Positions 1 through 5,640 are shown, counted from the stretch's first letter. The stretch: 10,005 bases of DNA from Chloroflexota bacterium (GCA_016213125.1 JACRBR010000226.1:1-10005); one strand, 5' to 3'. Numbers and translations are program-made. Notes: a model not told the origin generated them from the letters alone.

Positions 1-30
1 ATCGCGACGCGAGCGCACGCGGGGAAGGCC

Positions 31-501
31 ATGTGCCCGCGGTGCCGGGCGGACGTTTTGCGCAACGAGCCGGACTGGAAAACGTGGTCGAAGGACGAAC
101 CGTGCGCCTGCGCCTGCGGATGGGCGACGACGTGGGGGGAGTACCACCGGACGTACCAGAGCAGGCAGCTTTACGGCGGGAACGCATACCCAATGTTCCG
201 GGCGTTCATCGACCGGTGGCCGCAGGCGCGGACGCCGCGCGACAAGATGCTGGCCATCGACTGGCTAATCCACGCCTGCCACGAGGACGCGTTGAAACGC
301 TGGGCGCGGCCGGCGGCATGCAACCTCATCGAGGGGAGGATGACGGAGATGATCCCGTTCCTGGACGACCTAGCCTACGGCCCGCGGAGCACCCCCGGGA
401 TCCGGGAGCAGCGGCGGGAGTGGGATGAGAAGCCGCAACTCCAACGATGGCGGCAGTGGAGGGCGGGGGAGACGACGACGCCGTGGGGGGAGGAGACTTG
501 A
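31..501 (+). CDS. Uncharacterised protein with cysteine-rich (zinc-ribbon-like) N-terminus
   Basis: I do not recognise a named family. The 156-residue product opens with C2-x2-C5 and then a cluster C25-x-C27-x-C29-G-W, a pattern that could bind one zinc ion. The rest looks helical and soluble, rich in Trp and Arg, with a conserved-looking block around residues 74-86 (KMLAIDWLIHACH) and another near 98-102 (NLIEG). There is no signal peptide or membrane segment. The ATG is preceded by GGGGA with a 5-nt gap, a fair ribosome site. However, the frame is open to the first base of the window (reading IATRAHAGKA before the Met), so the protein may begin upstream. It converges on the deaminase gene at 580, with a 78-bp spacer in which I see no clear terminator. 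Confidence 0.6.
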   Translation: MCPRCRADVLRNEPDWKTWSKDEPCACACGWATTWGEYHRTYQSRQLYGGNAYPMFRAFIDRWPQARTPRDKMLAIDWLIHACHEDALKRWARPAACNLIEGRMTEMIPFLDDLAYGPRSTPGIREQRREWDEKPQLQRWRQWRAGETTTPWGEET

Positions 502-579
502 GCGGGAGGCCAGCGTTAGAGGTTAGAAGTTCGGAATGTGCCGAATGCGATTGTGGACCGCAGGAGGCGGTTGAGGGCG

Positions 580-972
580 CTAGGACGGCCACCCGTGGTA
601 GGGAAGGAGATCTCGCAGCTTCACGACCTTGCCGCCCTGCAAGACCACGTTGGTATCGAGATTGTCGGGGTGGACCTGGCGGATGAACTCGCGGCAGCGG
701 CCGCAGGGTGGCAGGACGATGGTGGCGCCGTGCTCGTTCTTCCAGACGGCGACGATGCTTGCGATGCGCAGCTCGCCTGCGGTGACCATGGCGGCGATCG
801 CGCTGTGCTCGGCACAGAATCCGGTGCCGGAACCTGTGTCGATACAGACGCCGACGAAGACGTTGCCGCGATCGGTTACGAGGGCGGAGCCGACATCGCC
901 AAAGAGGCGGTCGCCGACGTGCACAGGGTTCACGACGGTTTCGGCGCGGGCGATGAGTTCGTCGTTCGTCAT
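580..972 (-). CDS. Cytidine deaminase-like protein, blasticidin-S deaminase type
   Basis: Zinc-dependent hydrolytic deaminase of the cytidine deaminase superfamily, 130 residues, cytosolic. The catalytic signature is present: C53-A-E55, where E55 is the proton shuttle, and P-C90-G-R-C93, with C53, C90 and C93 as zinc ligands. The C-terminal half (PCGRCRE.., then VHP, then LLPYHGW) and the overall length resemble blasticidin-S deaminase more than classical nucleoside Cdd, but the substrate cannot be read from sequence; a pyrimidine-salvage role remains possible. The ATG at 972 is chosen because the ORF upstream of it is tRNA sequence. Only 10 nt separate the ATG from the CCA end of tRNA-Ser(GGA), with no Shine-Dalgarno motif, so the message is probably released by tRNA 3' processing. 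The TAG stop is at 582-580. Confidence 0.85.
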   Translation of the reverse strand: MTNDELIARAETVVNPVHVGDRLFGDVGSALVTDRGNVFVGVCIDTGSGTGFCAEHSAIAAMVTAGELRIASIVAVWKNEHGATIVLPPCGRCREFIRQVHPDNLDTNVVLQGGKVVKLRDLLPYHGWPS

Positions 973-982
973 GGTGCGAGGA

Positions 983-1072
<90 letters not shown>

Positions 1073-1098
1073 GCGGGGCGCGGCCCGCCTAACGCGAA

Positions 1099-1120
1099 GG
1101 ACAGGTCTAAAGACCTGTCC
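1099..1120. repeat. Perfect intergenic palindrome between the tRNA-Ser genes
   Basis: The arms GGACAGGTCT and AGACCTGTCC form a perfect 10-bp inverted repeat around an AA centre, followed on the plus strand by GTACGG. It sits in the 65-bp spacer between the tRNAs. There is no U-tract on either strand, so it is not a standard terminator. It could fold in the pre-tRNA transcript, and it shares its architecture with other palindromes in this window. Confidence 0.75.
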
Positions 1121-1137
1121 GTACGGATGATCTCTAG

Positions 1138-1223
1138 TGGCGTAGAGGGTGGGATTCGAACCCACGAGGCTTGCGCCTACCGCTTTTCGAGAGCGGCACC
1201 TTCAACCACTCGGACACCTCTCC
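1138..1223 (-). tRNA. tRNA-Ser (anticodon CGA), CCA encoded, acceptor mismatch
   Basis: On the minus strand the anticodon arm CCGCT-CTCGAAA-AGCGG gives anticodon CGA. A class II variable arm (AGGC-GCAA-GCCT) and a canonical T arm with TTCGAAT follow. Discriminator G is at 1141 and CCA is encoded at 1140-1138. The acceptor strands are GGAGAGG and CCTCTAC, so position 2 (G) faces position 71 (A, base 1143) instead of C. The neighbouring tRNA-Ser(GGA) has the normal C there. The rest of the fold is intact. Confidence 0.94.
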
Positions 1224-1234
1224 GTGGCATCGGG

Positions 1235-1240
1235 ATTATA
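1235..1240 (-). promoter_or_regulatory. Candidate -10 box for the tRNA-Ser genes
   Basis: The minus strand carries an exact TATAAT ending 11 nt before the 5' end of tRNA-Ser(CGA), which would give a short 5' leader. No good -35 hexamer is seen at 16-18 bp spacing, so the assignment rests on the -10 match and its position in otherwise GC-rich DNA. Confidence 0.5.
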
Positions 1241-1310
1241 GCAACGGCGATGCTGAGACTCCGGCTGCGTGATCCGCGAGGGACAACAATCGCGCGATCT
1301 CGATGACCCG

Positions 1311-1329
1311 CGCGGGCTGAAGGCCCGCG
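1311..1329. repeat. Intergenic GC-rich palindrome downstream of the 1365-2000 gene
   Basis: The arms CGCGGGC and GCCCGCG form a 7-bp stem with loop TGAAG, followed by TTACGG on the plus strand. It lies 35 bp past the stop of the 1365-2000 gene. It has the same architecture as the palindrome at 1099-1120 but a different stem sequence. A terminator-like or mRNA-end-protecting role is possible. Confidence 0.6.
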
Positions 1330-1364
1330 TTACGGTGTCATGGGGCGCTGGCGCGAACCGCCGG

Positions 1365-2000
1365 TCAGGACTGCTTGGTGGCTTCTTCGAAGCGACGCTG
1401 CTGTTCCGCCTGAGCCTCGCGCGATGCCTGCCGTCCCGCGCGGAGGGCCTGCCTGATGCGGGCGGCGGGCCCCTGCGGTTGCGATGCCGCCGCAGCCAGC
1501 GATTCATCGGACCGCAGCTCGGGCGGGATCTCGTCCTCTTCTTCGCCGGGACGGGCGAAGAGCCAGAACGCGATGGCTACGGCAGCGACGACGATCGCGA
1601 ACACCACGAGCACGGGGACGAGGTTGCTGCGCTTCACGACGACGATCTCGCCGGCCGCCGCAGCTACCGCGCCTCGCTTCGCAGCGCGCTCGGCTTTCTT
1701 CGCCAGCTTGGCGGCTTGCTTCGCGGCGTCCCGCTCCTGCTTCTCGCGCTTCTGGCGTTCCTTCTCCTCTTTACGCGCTTTCGGCTCCAACTCGAGTTCG
1801 AGCTTGCCGAACGGCGTCTCGAACTCCCATTCGTACTCGAGATCGTCGCCCTCGTCCTTCTTCTTCTTCGACTTCCGCGCGGGAACGGGGGGCGCCTCAT
1901 CGATGACGACGGGCGGCCGCGCGAGAGGCTCGTCATCGCGTTCGAGGGTGGCGACAGTGGACTCGTTTGTGGCATCGGCGGGCTTCTTCGAGAAGAACAT
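1365..2000 (-). CDS. Hypothetical membrane protein with charged coiled-coil region
   Basis: I recognise no named family. The 211-residue product has three visible parts. The N-terminus is polar and proline/acid rich, containing a basic KSKKKK patch near residues 43-48 and an acidic WEFETPFGKLELELE block near 58-72. A Lys/Glu/Ala-rich helix, probably coiled coil, spans about 73-110. A single membrane segment at about 127-149 (VPVLVVFAIVVAAVAIAFW) is followed by a charged C-terminal tail. Topology is likely cytoplasmic N-terminus. The ATG at 2000 has a strong GGAGG seven bases upstream (2008-2012). It follows the 2039-2425 membrane-protein gene by 38 bp on the same strand, so the two probably form an operon. 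Confidence 0.75.
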   Translation of the reverse strand: MFFSKKPADATNESTVATLERDDEPLARPPVVIDEAPPVPARKSKKKKDEGDDLEYEWEFETPFGKLELELEPKARKEEKERQKREKQERDAAKQAAKLAKKAERAAKRGAVAAAAGEIVVVKRSNLVPVLVVFAIVVAAVAIAFWLFARPGEEEDEIPPELRSDESLAAAASQPQGPAARIRQALRAGRQASREAQAEQQRRFEEATKQS

Positions 2001-2038
2001 GATCAGACCTCCGGCGGAGAACTAAGAGGTGGTCTGGC

Positions 2039-2425
2039 TTATTCGCCGTGTTTTCGCTTGCCGGGCGCGTTGTCGGTGCTGGCGCCGGTGAGCCCGGCGA
2101 GGACGCTCGCCGCGCGGCGGACGCCCGCGACGACGCCGTACGTCTTCACGATAGGGGTTACCGCGGCCTGCGATACGTAGGAGGCGGTGCCCTTCACGTT
2201 GTCAACGCTTCCCTTCACGGAGTCGAGTGTCGGCTTGAGATTCTCATCGATGACGCCGAGCGACTTCTTCAGGAGTGCGCGCGAGAGCAGACCGAGCACG
2301 ACCGTGAAGACGAGCGCGACGGAGAAGAACACCGCCACGGCGATGCCCATGAAGATGATGACCCAGTCGCGCGTCAGTGAAACGGCGCCCAGAAGCTCTG
2401 GTGAAGGCATGCAGTCGAACCCCAT
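2039..2425 (-). CDS. Small single-pass membrane protein
   Basis: Unrecognised 128-residue protein. A strongly hydrophobic segment at about residues 20-47 (WVIIFMGIAVAVFFSVALVF and on) forms one membrane span. It is followed by a helical, heptad-like region of about 50 residues (SLGVIDENLKPTLDSVKGSV) and a basic tail ending KRKHGE. This layout recalls small bacterial envelope proteins of the DUF948/YtxH kind, but I cannot assign it to one. The start is uncertain: ATG 2425 has no ribosome site, while ATG 2410 (residue 6, MPSPELL) has only a weak GGGG nine bases upstream. It is the first gene of a likely two-gene unit with the membrane protein at 1365-2000. Confidence 0.7.
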   Translation of the reverse strand: MGFDCMPSPELLGAVSLTRDWVIIFMGIAVAVFFSVALVFTVVLGLLSRALLKKSLGVIDENLKPTLDSVKGSVDNVKGTASYVSQAAVTPIVKTYGVVAGVRRAASVLAGLTGASTDNAPGKRKHGE

Positions 2426-2432
2426 GGAGCGA

Positions 2433-2459
2433 GGACAGGTTTAGGGAACCCCGTACCGG
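2433..2459. repeat. Degenerate copy of the 1099-type palindrome
   Basis: The plus strand reads GGACAGGTTTAGGGAACC then CCGTACCGG. This matches the left arm, centre and GTAC-containing tail of the palindrome at 1099-1126, but with a decayed right arm, so the hairpin is lost. It lies between the CDP-alcohol transferase stop and the start of the small membrane protein gene. Confidence 0.4.
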
Positions 2460-2502
2460 CGGATCATACCATGCGGGCTTTCGATATCGTCCATGCCCTT
2501 GT

Positions 2503-3102
2503 CTACATGGCGTTTCGGAATCGAAGCAGGCGCCATGCGACCGTGCCATAGCTGAGCGCCCCCACGGCGGCCAGCGCCCACCAGCACTGCCCGGCGGCAG
2601 CGCCGATGGCGAGGAGCAACAGGCGCACATCGCGCGAGCCCAGGCCCACGAACTCGGAAGCTGCCCCGACACCGTCGAGCGCCTCCAGGCGGGCTCGTGA
2701 ATACGAGACGAGCAAGAAGCCGACGGTTGCGGCGAACCCCAGGGTGAGCGCGGCGGACCAGCCCTCGTGTTCCAGGGCGTACCACGCCATGCCGCCGGCG
2801 ATGGCTGCGTCGGCGAAGCGATCGAGGACAGCGTCGAAGAGACCGCCGAACTTGCTGGCCATGCCCTTGGCGCGCGCGAGGTCGCCGTCAACCCCATCGA
2901 CGACGGACGACGCCTGGATCATGACGCCGGCCTCGATATTGCGGCCCACGGCGAGCAGCCAGAGTGCACCAGAGGCCAAGGCGAGCGCGATCACCGACAC
3001 CTGGTTCGGGGTGAGCGGGGTGTTAGCGAGGGCACGGGCGATGGGGACGGAGAAGCGGCGGTTGAGGTAGCGCGAGACGGGGCCTTCGCGAACGCCGGAC
3101 AA
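2503..3102 (-). CDS. CDP-alcohol phosphatidyltransferase family protein (DIPPS-like)
   Basis: Integral membrane enzyme that transfers a phospho-alcohol group from a CDP-alcohol to an acceptor hydroxyl. The complete family signature D-x2-D-G-x2-A-R-x8-G-x3-D-x3-D is present at D69, D72, G73, A76, R77, G86, D90 and D94; these residues bind the two metals and CDP. Several hydrophobic segments follow, as expected for a six-helix fold, and about 199 residues is a normal single-domain length. The N-terminal stretch RYLNRRFSVPIARALANTPL and TPNQVSV resembles the transferase half of bifunctional IPCT/DIPPS enzymes, suggesting an inositol-phosphate acceptor (inference). The open frame runs far upstream into the cytidylyltransferase gene but without family sequence. 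The only sensible start is TTG at 3102, two bases past the upstream TGA, which implies translational coupling. Confidence 0.85.
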   Translation of the reverse strand: MSGVREGPVSRYLNRRFSVPIARALANTPLTPNQVSVIALALASGALWLLAVGRNIEAGVMIQASSVVDGVDGDLARAKGMASKFGGLFDAVLDRFADAAIAGGMAWYALEHEGWSAALTLGFAATVGFLLVSYSRARLEALDGVGAASEFVGLGSRDVRLLLLAIGAAAGQCWWALAAVGALSYGTVAWRLLRFRNAM

Positions 3103-3104
3103 GG

Positions 3105-3821
3105 TCAGGCCGCGTTCGCGGCTGCTATCGCGAGCCAGGCCTCGGCAGCGGCGAGATCCTCGGGCGTGTCGACGTCGAGCCAGCGGCGACCCGTAACGTC
3201 CACGGCGTCGAGCCGGGCAACGCGCGCAAGAGAAGCGAAGACGGTGGACGCCTCGCCGTGACGAAGGTCGGGCGTGATGGCGTTGAAGACCTCGTTCGTG
3301 CACAAGAAGACGCCGGTGTCGAGCGCGTTCCAGTTCTCGATGCGCTTGCCGAGATCGCGAACGCGGCCGGCTTCCACGCGGGCGAGCGTGGCCTCGGTAG
3401 CACGCGGGTCGGCCCCGCGGGCGTGCTCGATAGCGAGGGCACAGCGGCCATTCGCGTTGGCGATGACGTCGGAGATGAGGGCCGGTTCGACCAGATGGTC
3501 GGCCATAGCGAGCAGGAAGGGGCCATCAACCGCATGGCGCGCGGCCCACAGCGAGCGCGCGTTGCCAGCACGATAGTCGGGGTTCTCCACGAACGCCAGC
3601 TTCATGGCGGCGGGGGCGGTCGCTTCGAGGGCGGCGCGCACCTGTCCACCCCGATAGCCGATCACGATCACAACATCGCGAACACCAGCCGCGAGGAGGG
3701 AATCGAGAACGTGGCCGATGAGCGGGCGGCCGCGCACCTCGATGAGAGGCTTCGGCGTCTCCGCGGTGAGCGGCTGCAGGCGGCCGCCGTTGCCGGCGGC
3801 GAGGATGACGGCGTGAATCAT
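3105..3821 (-). CDS. Nucleotidyltransferase, inositol-/sugar-1-phosphate type (IPCT-like)
   Basis: Cytosolic enzyme of the NTP-transferase superfamily that makes an NDP-activated alcohol or sugar from NTP and a 1-phosphate. The N-terminal signature LAAGNGGRLQPLTAETPKPL (residues 7-26) is intact. The metal-binding ADH lies near residue 105, and the distal WLDVDTPEDL motif near 218-227 matches this superfamily. Length is 238 residues. ATG 3821 is chosen because it places the nucleotide-binding motif at the very N-terminus; the ribosome site is weak. The adjoining CDP-alcohol transferase gene, and the fact that these two activities form one polypeptide in archaeal and some bacterial IPCT/DIPPS proteins, favour CTP:inositol-1-phosphate cytidylyltransferase. 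A sugar nucleotidyltransferase remains possible. No inositol-phosphate synthase gene is present in the window. Confidence 0.85.
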   Translation of the reverse strand: MIHAVILAAGNGGRLQPLTAETPKPLIEVRGRPLIGHVLDSLLAAGVRDVVIVIGYRGGQVRAALEATAPAAMKLAFVENPDYRAGNARSLWAARHAVDGPFLLAMADHLVEPALISDVIANANGRCALAIEHARGADPRATEATLARVEAGRVRDLGKRIENWNALDTGVFLCTNEVFNAITPDLRHGEASTVFASLARVARLDAVDVTGRRWLDVDTPEDLAAAEAWLAIAAANAA

Positions 3822-3877
3822 GACATGCAGTCGACCGCTCCCGCGGTCCGCTCCTGGCTGCGCCCTAATGAAAGGCA

Positions 3878-3899
3878 AGGGACGGGTCTCCCCGTCCCT
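3878..3899. repeat. Palindrome between DinB and nucleotidyltransferase genes
   Basis: The arms AGGGACGGG and CCCGTCCCT form a perfect 9-bp stem with a TCTC loop. It lies 25 bp beyond the stop of the DinB-like gene and 57 bp before the nucleotidyltransferase start. There is no U-tract. It may end or stabilise the DinB transcript, and it belongs to the same architectural group as the other intergenic palindromes here. Confidence 0.65.
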
Positions 3900-3923
3900 G
3901 CCGATCCAGTCTAACGCAACGTG

Positions 3924-4418
3924 CTAGAAAGGGAGTCCCTTAATGCCCTGAATGCCCTTGATCGCGGCGATATCGCCGCCGTGACCCACGGCATGCATTC
4001 CGGCGAGTTGTACGACAAATGCAACAGGCTTCTTGCCGAAGAAGTTCGTTTCGACCTCCCGGTCGAGTTCGGCATCGGTGAGTGTGTCGGCGTACTCCAG
4101 CACGGACTTCTGGACCTGCTGCGCGTACTCCAGCATCTTGGCATAGGGGACGTTGCCTTCGAAGCCCCAGATCTCCATCGGGTTCGCCGGGAGTCCGTTA
4201 GCGCCTGCGAACGACGACCAGAGGAGGGGCTTGCCCTGGAGCATCCCGTTGATGAAGAAGTCAGCCGAGGTGTATGTGTGCACGAGCGTCTTGGCGCAGG
4301 AGTTCGCCGTGCCGCCAGGCTTCCAGTTGAACTGCGCGTCATCCATGCCGGCCGCGCACGCCCCTACCAGGCCAAAGGCCTGCTCGAGTTGCAACTTCGC
4401 GTACTGTACTCCGTTCAC
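3924..4418 (-). CDS. DinB superfamily (four-helix metal-binding) protein
   Basis: The 164-residue product has the DinB/YfiT-type four-helix-bundle pattern. It starts MNGVQYAKLQLEQAF, carries the PGGTAN turn, and has three histidines at the positions expected for the metal triad: H47 (LVHTYTS), H142 and H146 (MHAVGHGGDI). Members of this superfamily include thiol-dependent transferases, but many are uncharacterised, so no substrate is assigned. The frame stays open to a TTG at 4448. I prefer GTG at 4418 because GGAGGG stands six bases upstream and the family usually begins at this point. The gene follows the interrupted erm gene by 51 bp on the same strand and could share its transcript. TAG stop at 3926-3924. 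Confidence 0.85.
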   Translation of the reverse strand: MNGVQYAKLQLEQAFGLVGACAAGMDDAQFNWKPGGTANSCAKTLVHTYTSADFFINGMLQGKPLLWSSFAGANGLPANPMEIWGFEGNVPYAKMLEYAQQVQKSVLEYADTLTDAELDREVETNFFGKKPVAFVVQLAGMHAVGHGGDIAAIKGIQGIKGLPF

Positions 4419-4469
4419 GAGTTTCCCTCCAATGGAACTGCTGCTCAATCCTTCTGGTCGCCGACGTTC

Positions 4470-4763
4470 TCACGCCGGGCCACTAGCTTTGCATTGTGAA
4501 GCGACTCGGTCAAGCGAGCGCCGACAAACGCGGAGCCGGGACGGCGGATGCTCGCGCCACCGCGGTGCACGCCCGAGGCGTCCCTGCACGTGGAAGCGGA
4601 AGAGACCGAGCCACGCCTCGAAGCCGATCTCCGACGGACGGGCGTTCCGGCCGAATCCGAGGTCCCGCGCGAGACGGACGAGCTGGCGCTCGGTGAAGTA
4701 GCCGCGGAGCGCGTCGCGAGCCTGCTGTCTGCGTGTGCCGAAGACGGCGTTGATGAACGCGCG
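4470..4763 (-). pseudogene. Stranded C-terminal domain of the Erm methylase
   Basis: Directly after the TAA at 4766-4764, and in the same frame as the methylase, translation continues with RAFINAVFGTRRQQARDALR, then FTERQLVRLARDLGF and RPSEIGFEAWLGLFRF, ending at TGA 4472-4470. This is the typical small helical C-terminal domain of Erm proteins (FV.AVF.., RQL..LA.DLGF, PSEL.F..W..LF). It has no start codon or ribosome site of its own at its beginning, so it is the tail of the methylase gene rather than a separate gene. The whole unit 5363-4470 would be 297 codons, with codon 200 as the stop. Confidence 0.8.
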
Positions 4764-5363
4764 TTACTCGCCGCGCAGCGACGGGTGCACGAGGGGGCGA
4801 GTTCGCCGGGCGAGGCGTATGAGGGCGCAGTCGACCGACGGGGCGGGCATAAAGTCATCGCGGCGAAAGGCGTGCTCGATCGTAATGTCGAACCACGGCC
4901 GATGCAGGAGTGCGATGCGGGTCTGGCGCGGATCGCCCGCGAAGCGCTGGGCGGCCTCACGCTGGACAACGAGCAGAGCGTGGTCCGGCGGGCGCGGTGC
5001 GCTCAGCAGTTTGCCGACGAGTGCCGCGGTGATGCCGAAGGGGACGTTCGAGACAACGGCGTAGGGTTCGCGTGGCATCGGAAACTCGAGAAAGTCGCCG
5101 AGCCGGTAATCGACGTTCGAGATCCCCGCGAAACGTGACGTGAGCATGCGGAACAACGCCGGATCTTTCTCTATGGCGAGAATGTGGAACCCGCGGCCGG
5201 CGAGCGCTTGCGTGATCTCGCCCGCGCCCGCGCCCGCTTCGATGACGAGACGCGGGTGCGCGGGCAGGCGAGCGGCGATGAGGCGCGCGACCGTGTCGCG
5301 GGCGAAGTGCTGGGAGAGCTCGGGTTGACGCCGCAGGGGTAGGTAGTAGGTCCGATGGGCCAT
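4764..5363 (-). CDS. erm-like: Erm-type 23S rRNA adenine N6-methyltransferase, N-terminal domain (interrupted gene)
   Basis: Rossmann-fold S-adenosylmethionine methyltransferase of the Erm/KsgA family. Erm proteins methylate a single adenine of 23S rRNA (A2058 in E. coli numbering) and give macrolide-lincosamide-streptogramin B resistance. Visible motifs are ELSQHF at residues 15-20, motif I E42-A-G-A-G-A-G48, acidic E65 after the second strand, D90 in GDF, and the catalytic N106-V-P-F109 (SNVPFGIT), followed by VVQREAAQRFAG, an Erm-like signature. ATG 5363 has an excellent GGAGGA site; an in-frame ATG at 5588 exists but is not supported by homologous sequence. The reading frame stops at TAA 4766-4764 after 199 residues (SLRGE-stop), while Erm sequence continues in frame. 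A TAC codon here would restore the usual YR..F motif. As it stands, the protein lacks its C-terminal domain. Confidence 0.85.
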   Translation of the reverse strand: MAHRTYYLPLRRQPELSQHFARDTVARLIAARLPAHPRLVIEAGAGAGEITQALAGRGFHILAIEKDPALFRMLTSRFAGISNVDYRLGDFLEFPMPREPYAVVSNVPFGITAALVGKLLSAPRPPDHALLVVQREAAQRFAGDPRQTRIALLHRPWFDITIEHAFRRDDFMPAPSVDCALIRLARRTRPLVHPSLRGE

Positions 5364-5365
5364 GA

Positions 5366-5373
5366 TCTCCTCC
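5366..5373 (-). promoter_or_regulatory. Erm ribosome binding site with upstream complementary segment
   Basis: GGAGGAGA lies two bases before ATG 5363. The leader also contains TCTCCTTC on the minus strand (5409-5402), which can pair with all eight bases of this site (one U-G pair). The pairing would hide the site in a translational-attenuation model. Neither pairing has been computed against alternative folds. Confidence 0.45.
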
Positions 5374-5391
5374 GCGCCCGCGTGCGGGATG

Positions 5392-5453
5392 GCGAAGCCG
5401 CGAAGGAGACATCTGTGGTGTGGGATCAGTCGTTCGATGCGTTGCGGCTTCGC
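5392..5453 (-). promoter_or_regulatory. Long-range stem in the erm leader
   Basis: Minus-strand GCGAAGCCGC (5453-5444) and GCGGCTTCGC on the same strand (5401-5392) are perfect complements over 10 bp, except that position 5401/5444 closes the inner end. The loop contains the segment able to pair with the erm ribosome site. Smaller hairpins lie upstream: 5496-5512 (TCCGCCC, loop, GGGCGGA) and 5466-5485 (GGACATGC with GCATGCCC, one G-T pair). Several mutually adjusting stems are what an attenuator would need, but GC-rich DNA forms such stems easily. Confidence 0.4.
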
Positions 5454-5514
5454 GCGTCCGGCAGCGGGCATGCTTGTGCATGTCCGAGACCGTGCTCCGC
5501 CCGAGGGGCGGAAG

Positions 5515-5547
5515 CTAGATTCGCAGGCGAACGACGAAACCGCACAT
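5515..5547 (-). CDS. Candidate erm leader peptide MCGFVVRLRI
   Basis: A 10-codon ORF on the erm strand, ATG 5547 to TAG 5515, encodes MCGFVVRLRI. It lies 151 nt before the erm start, and AGGTAGG (5563-5557) stands nine bases before its ATG. Many inducible erm genes have a short leader ORF where a drug-bound ribosome stalls and releases the erm ribosome site. One known class of stalling peptide carries the R-L-R motif (ErmD leader, MRLR). The RLR at residues 7-9 here matches that class. The Met codon sits in the loop of a 5-bp hairpin (CCGCA/TGCGG). Short ORFs are common and arginine is frequent in GC-rich DNA, so chance remains possible. Confidence 0.4.
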   Translation of the reverse strand: MCGFVVRLRI

Positions 5548-5608
5548 CTGCGGAAGCCTACCTGCGGGCGGAGCCGCGAGTCAACCATCTCTGATAGTTG
5601 TGAAAGAG

Positions 5609-5640
5609 CGTCAAGAGAATGCTCGCAAGGTCTCTTGACG
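5609..5640. promoter_or_regulatory. Perfect 10-bp inverted repeat upstream of the NHL protein gene
   Basis: CGTCAAGAGA (5609-5618) and TCTCTTGACG (5631-5640) are perfect inverted copies separated by 12 bp. The dyad ends 18 bp before ATG 5659, and each arm contains a TTGACG resembling a -35 box, one facing each of the divergent genes. It could be an operator for a dimeric regulator or an RNA hairpin in the 5' leader of the NHL gene. I find no clear -10 hexamer at proper spacing from either TTGACG. The rest of 5364-5658 is the erm leader. Confidence 0.45.

Noticed and set aside
530..545. Small hairpin TTCGG-AATGTG-CCGAA in the spacer between the first gene and the deaminase.
   Set aside because: Only a 5-bp stem with a 6-nt loop and no U-tract, so it is too weak to call a terminator.
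1269..2180. Plus-strand ORF of 303 codons opposite the membrane-protein genes.
   Set aside because: The minus-strand gene has a strong ribosome site, a membrane segment and sensible composition; the plus-strand product looks like a complement artefact.
3103..3303. N-terminal extension of the CDP-alcohol transferase up to position 3303.
   Set aside because: The added residues are Arg-rich shadow of the cytidylyltransferase gene, and the 199-residue form from TTG 3102 is the right size for the family.
5364..5588. In-frame upstream ATG at 5588 for the Erm protein.
   Set aside because: The extra 75 residues match nothing Erm-like, and GGAGGA two bases before ATG 5363 is a far better start.
5586..5614. 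TTGACG (5614-5609, minus) as the -35 box of an erm promoter.
   Set aside because: No acceptable -10 hexamer at 16-18 bp; the nearest TATCAG is only 12 bp away, so the promoter is not called.
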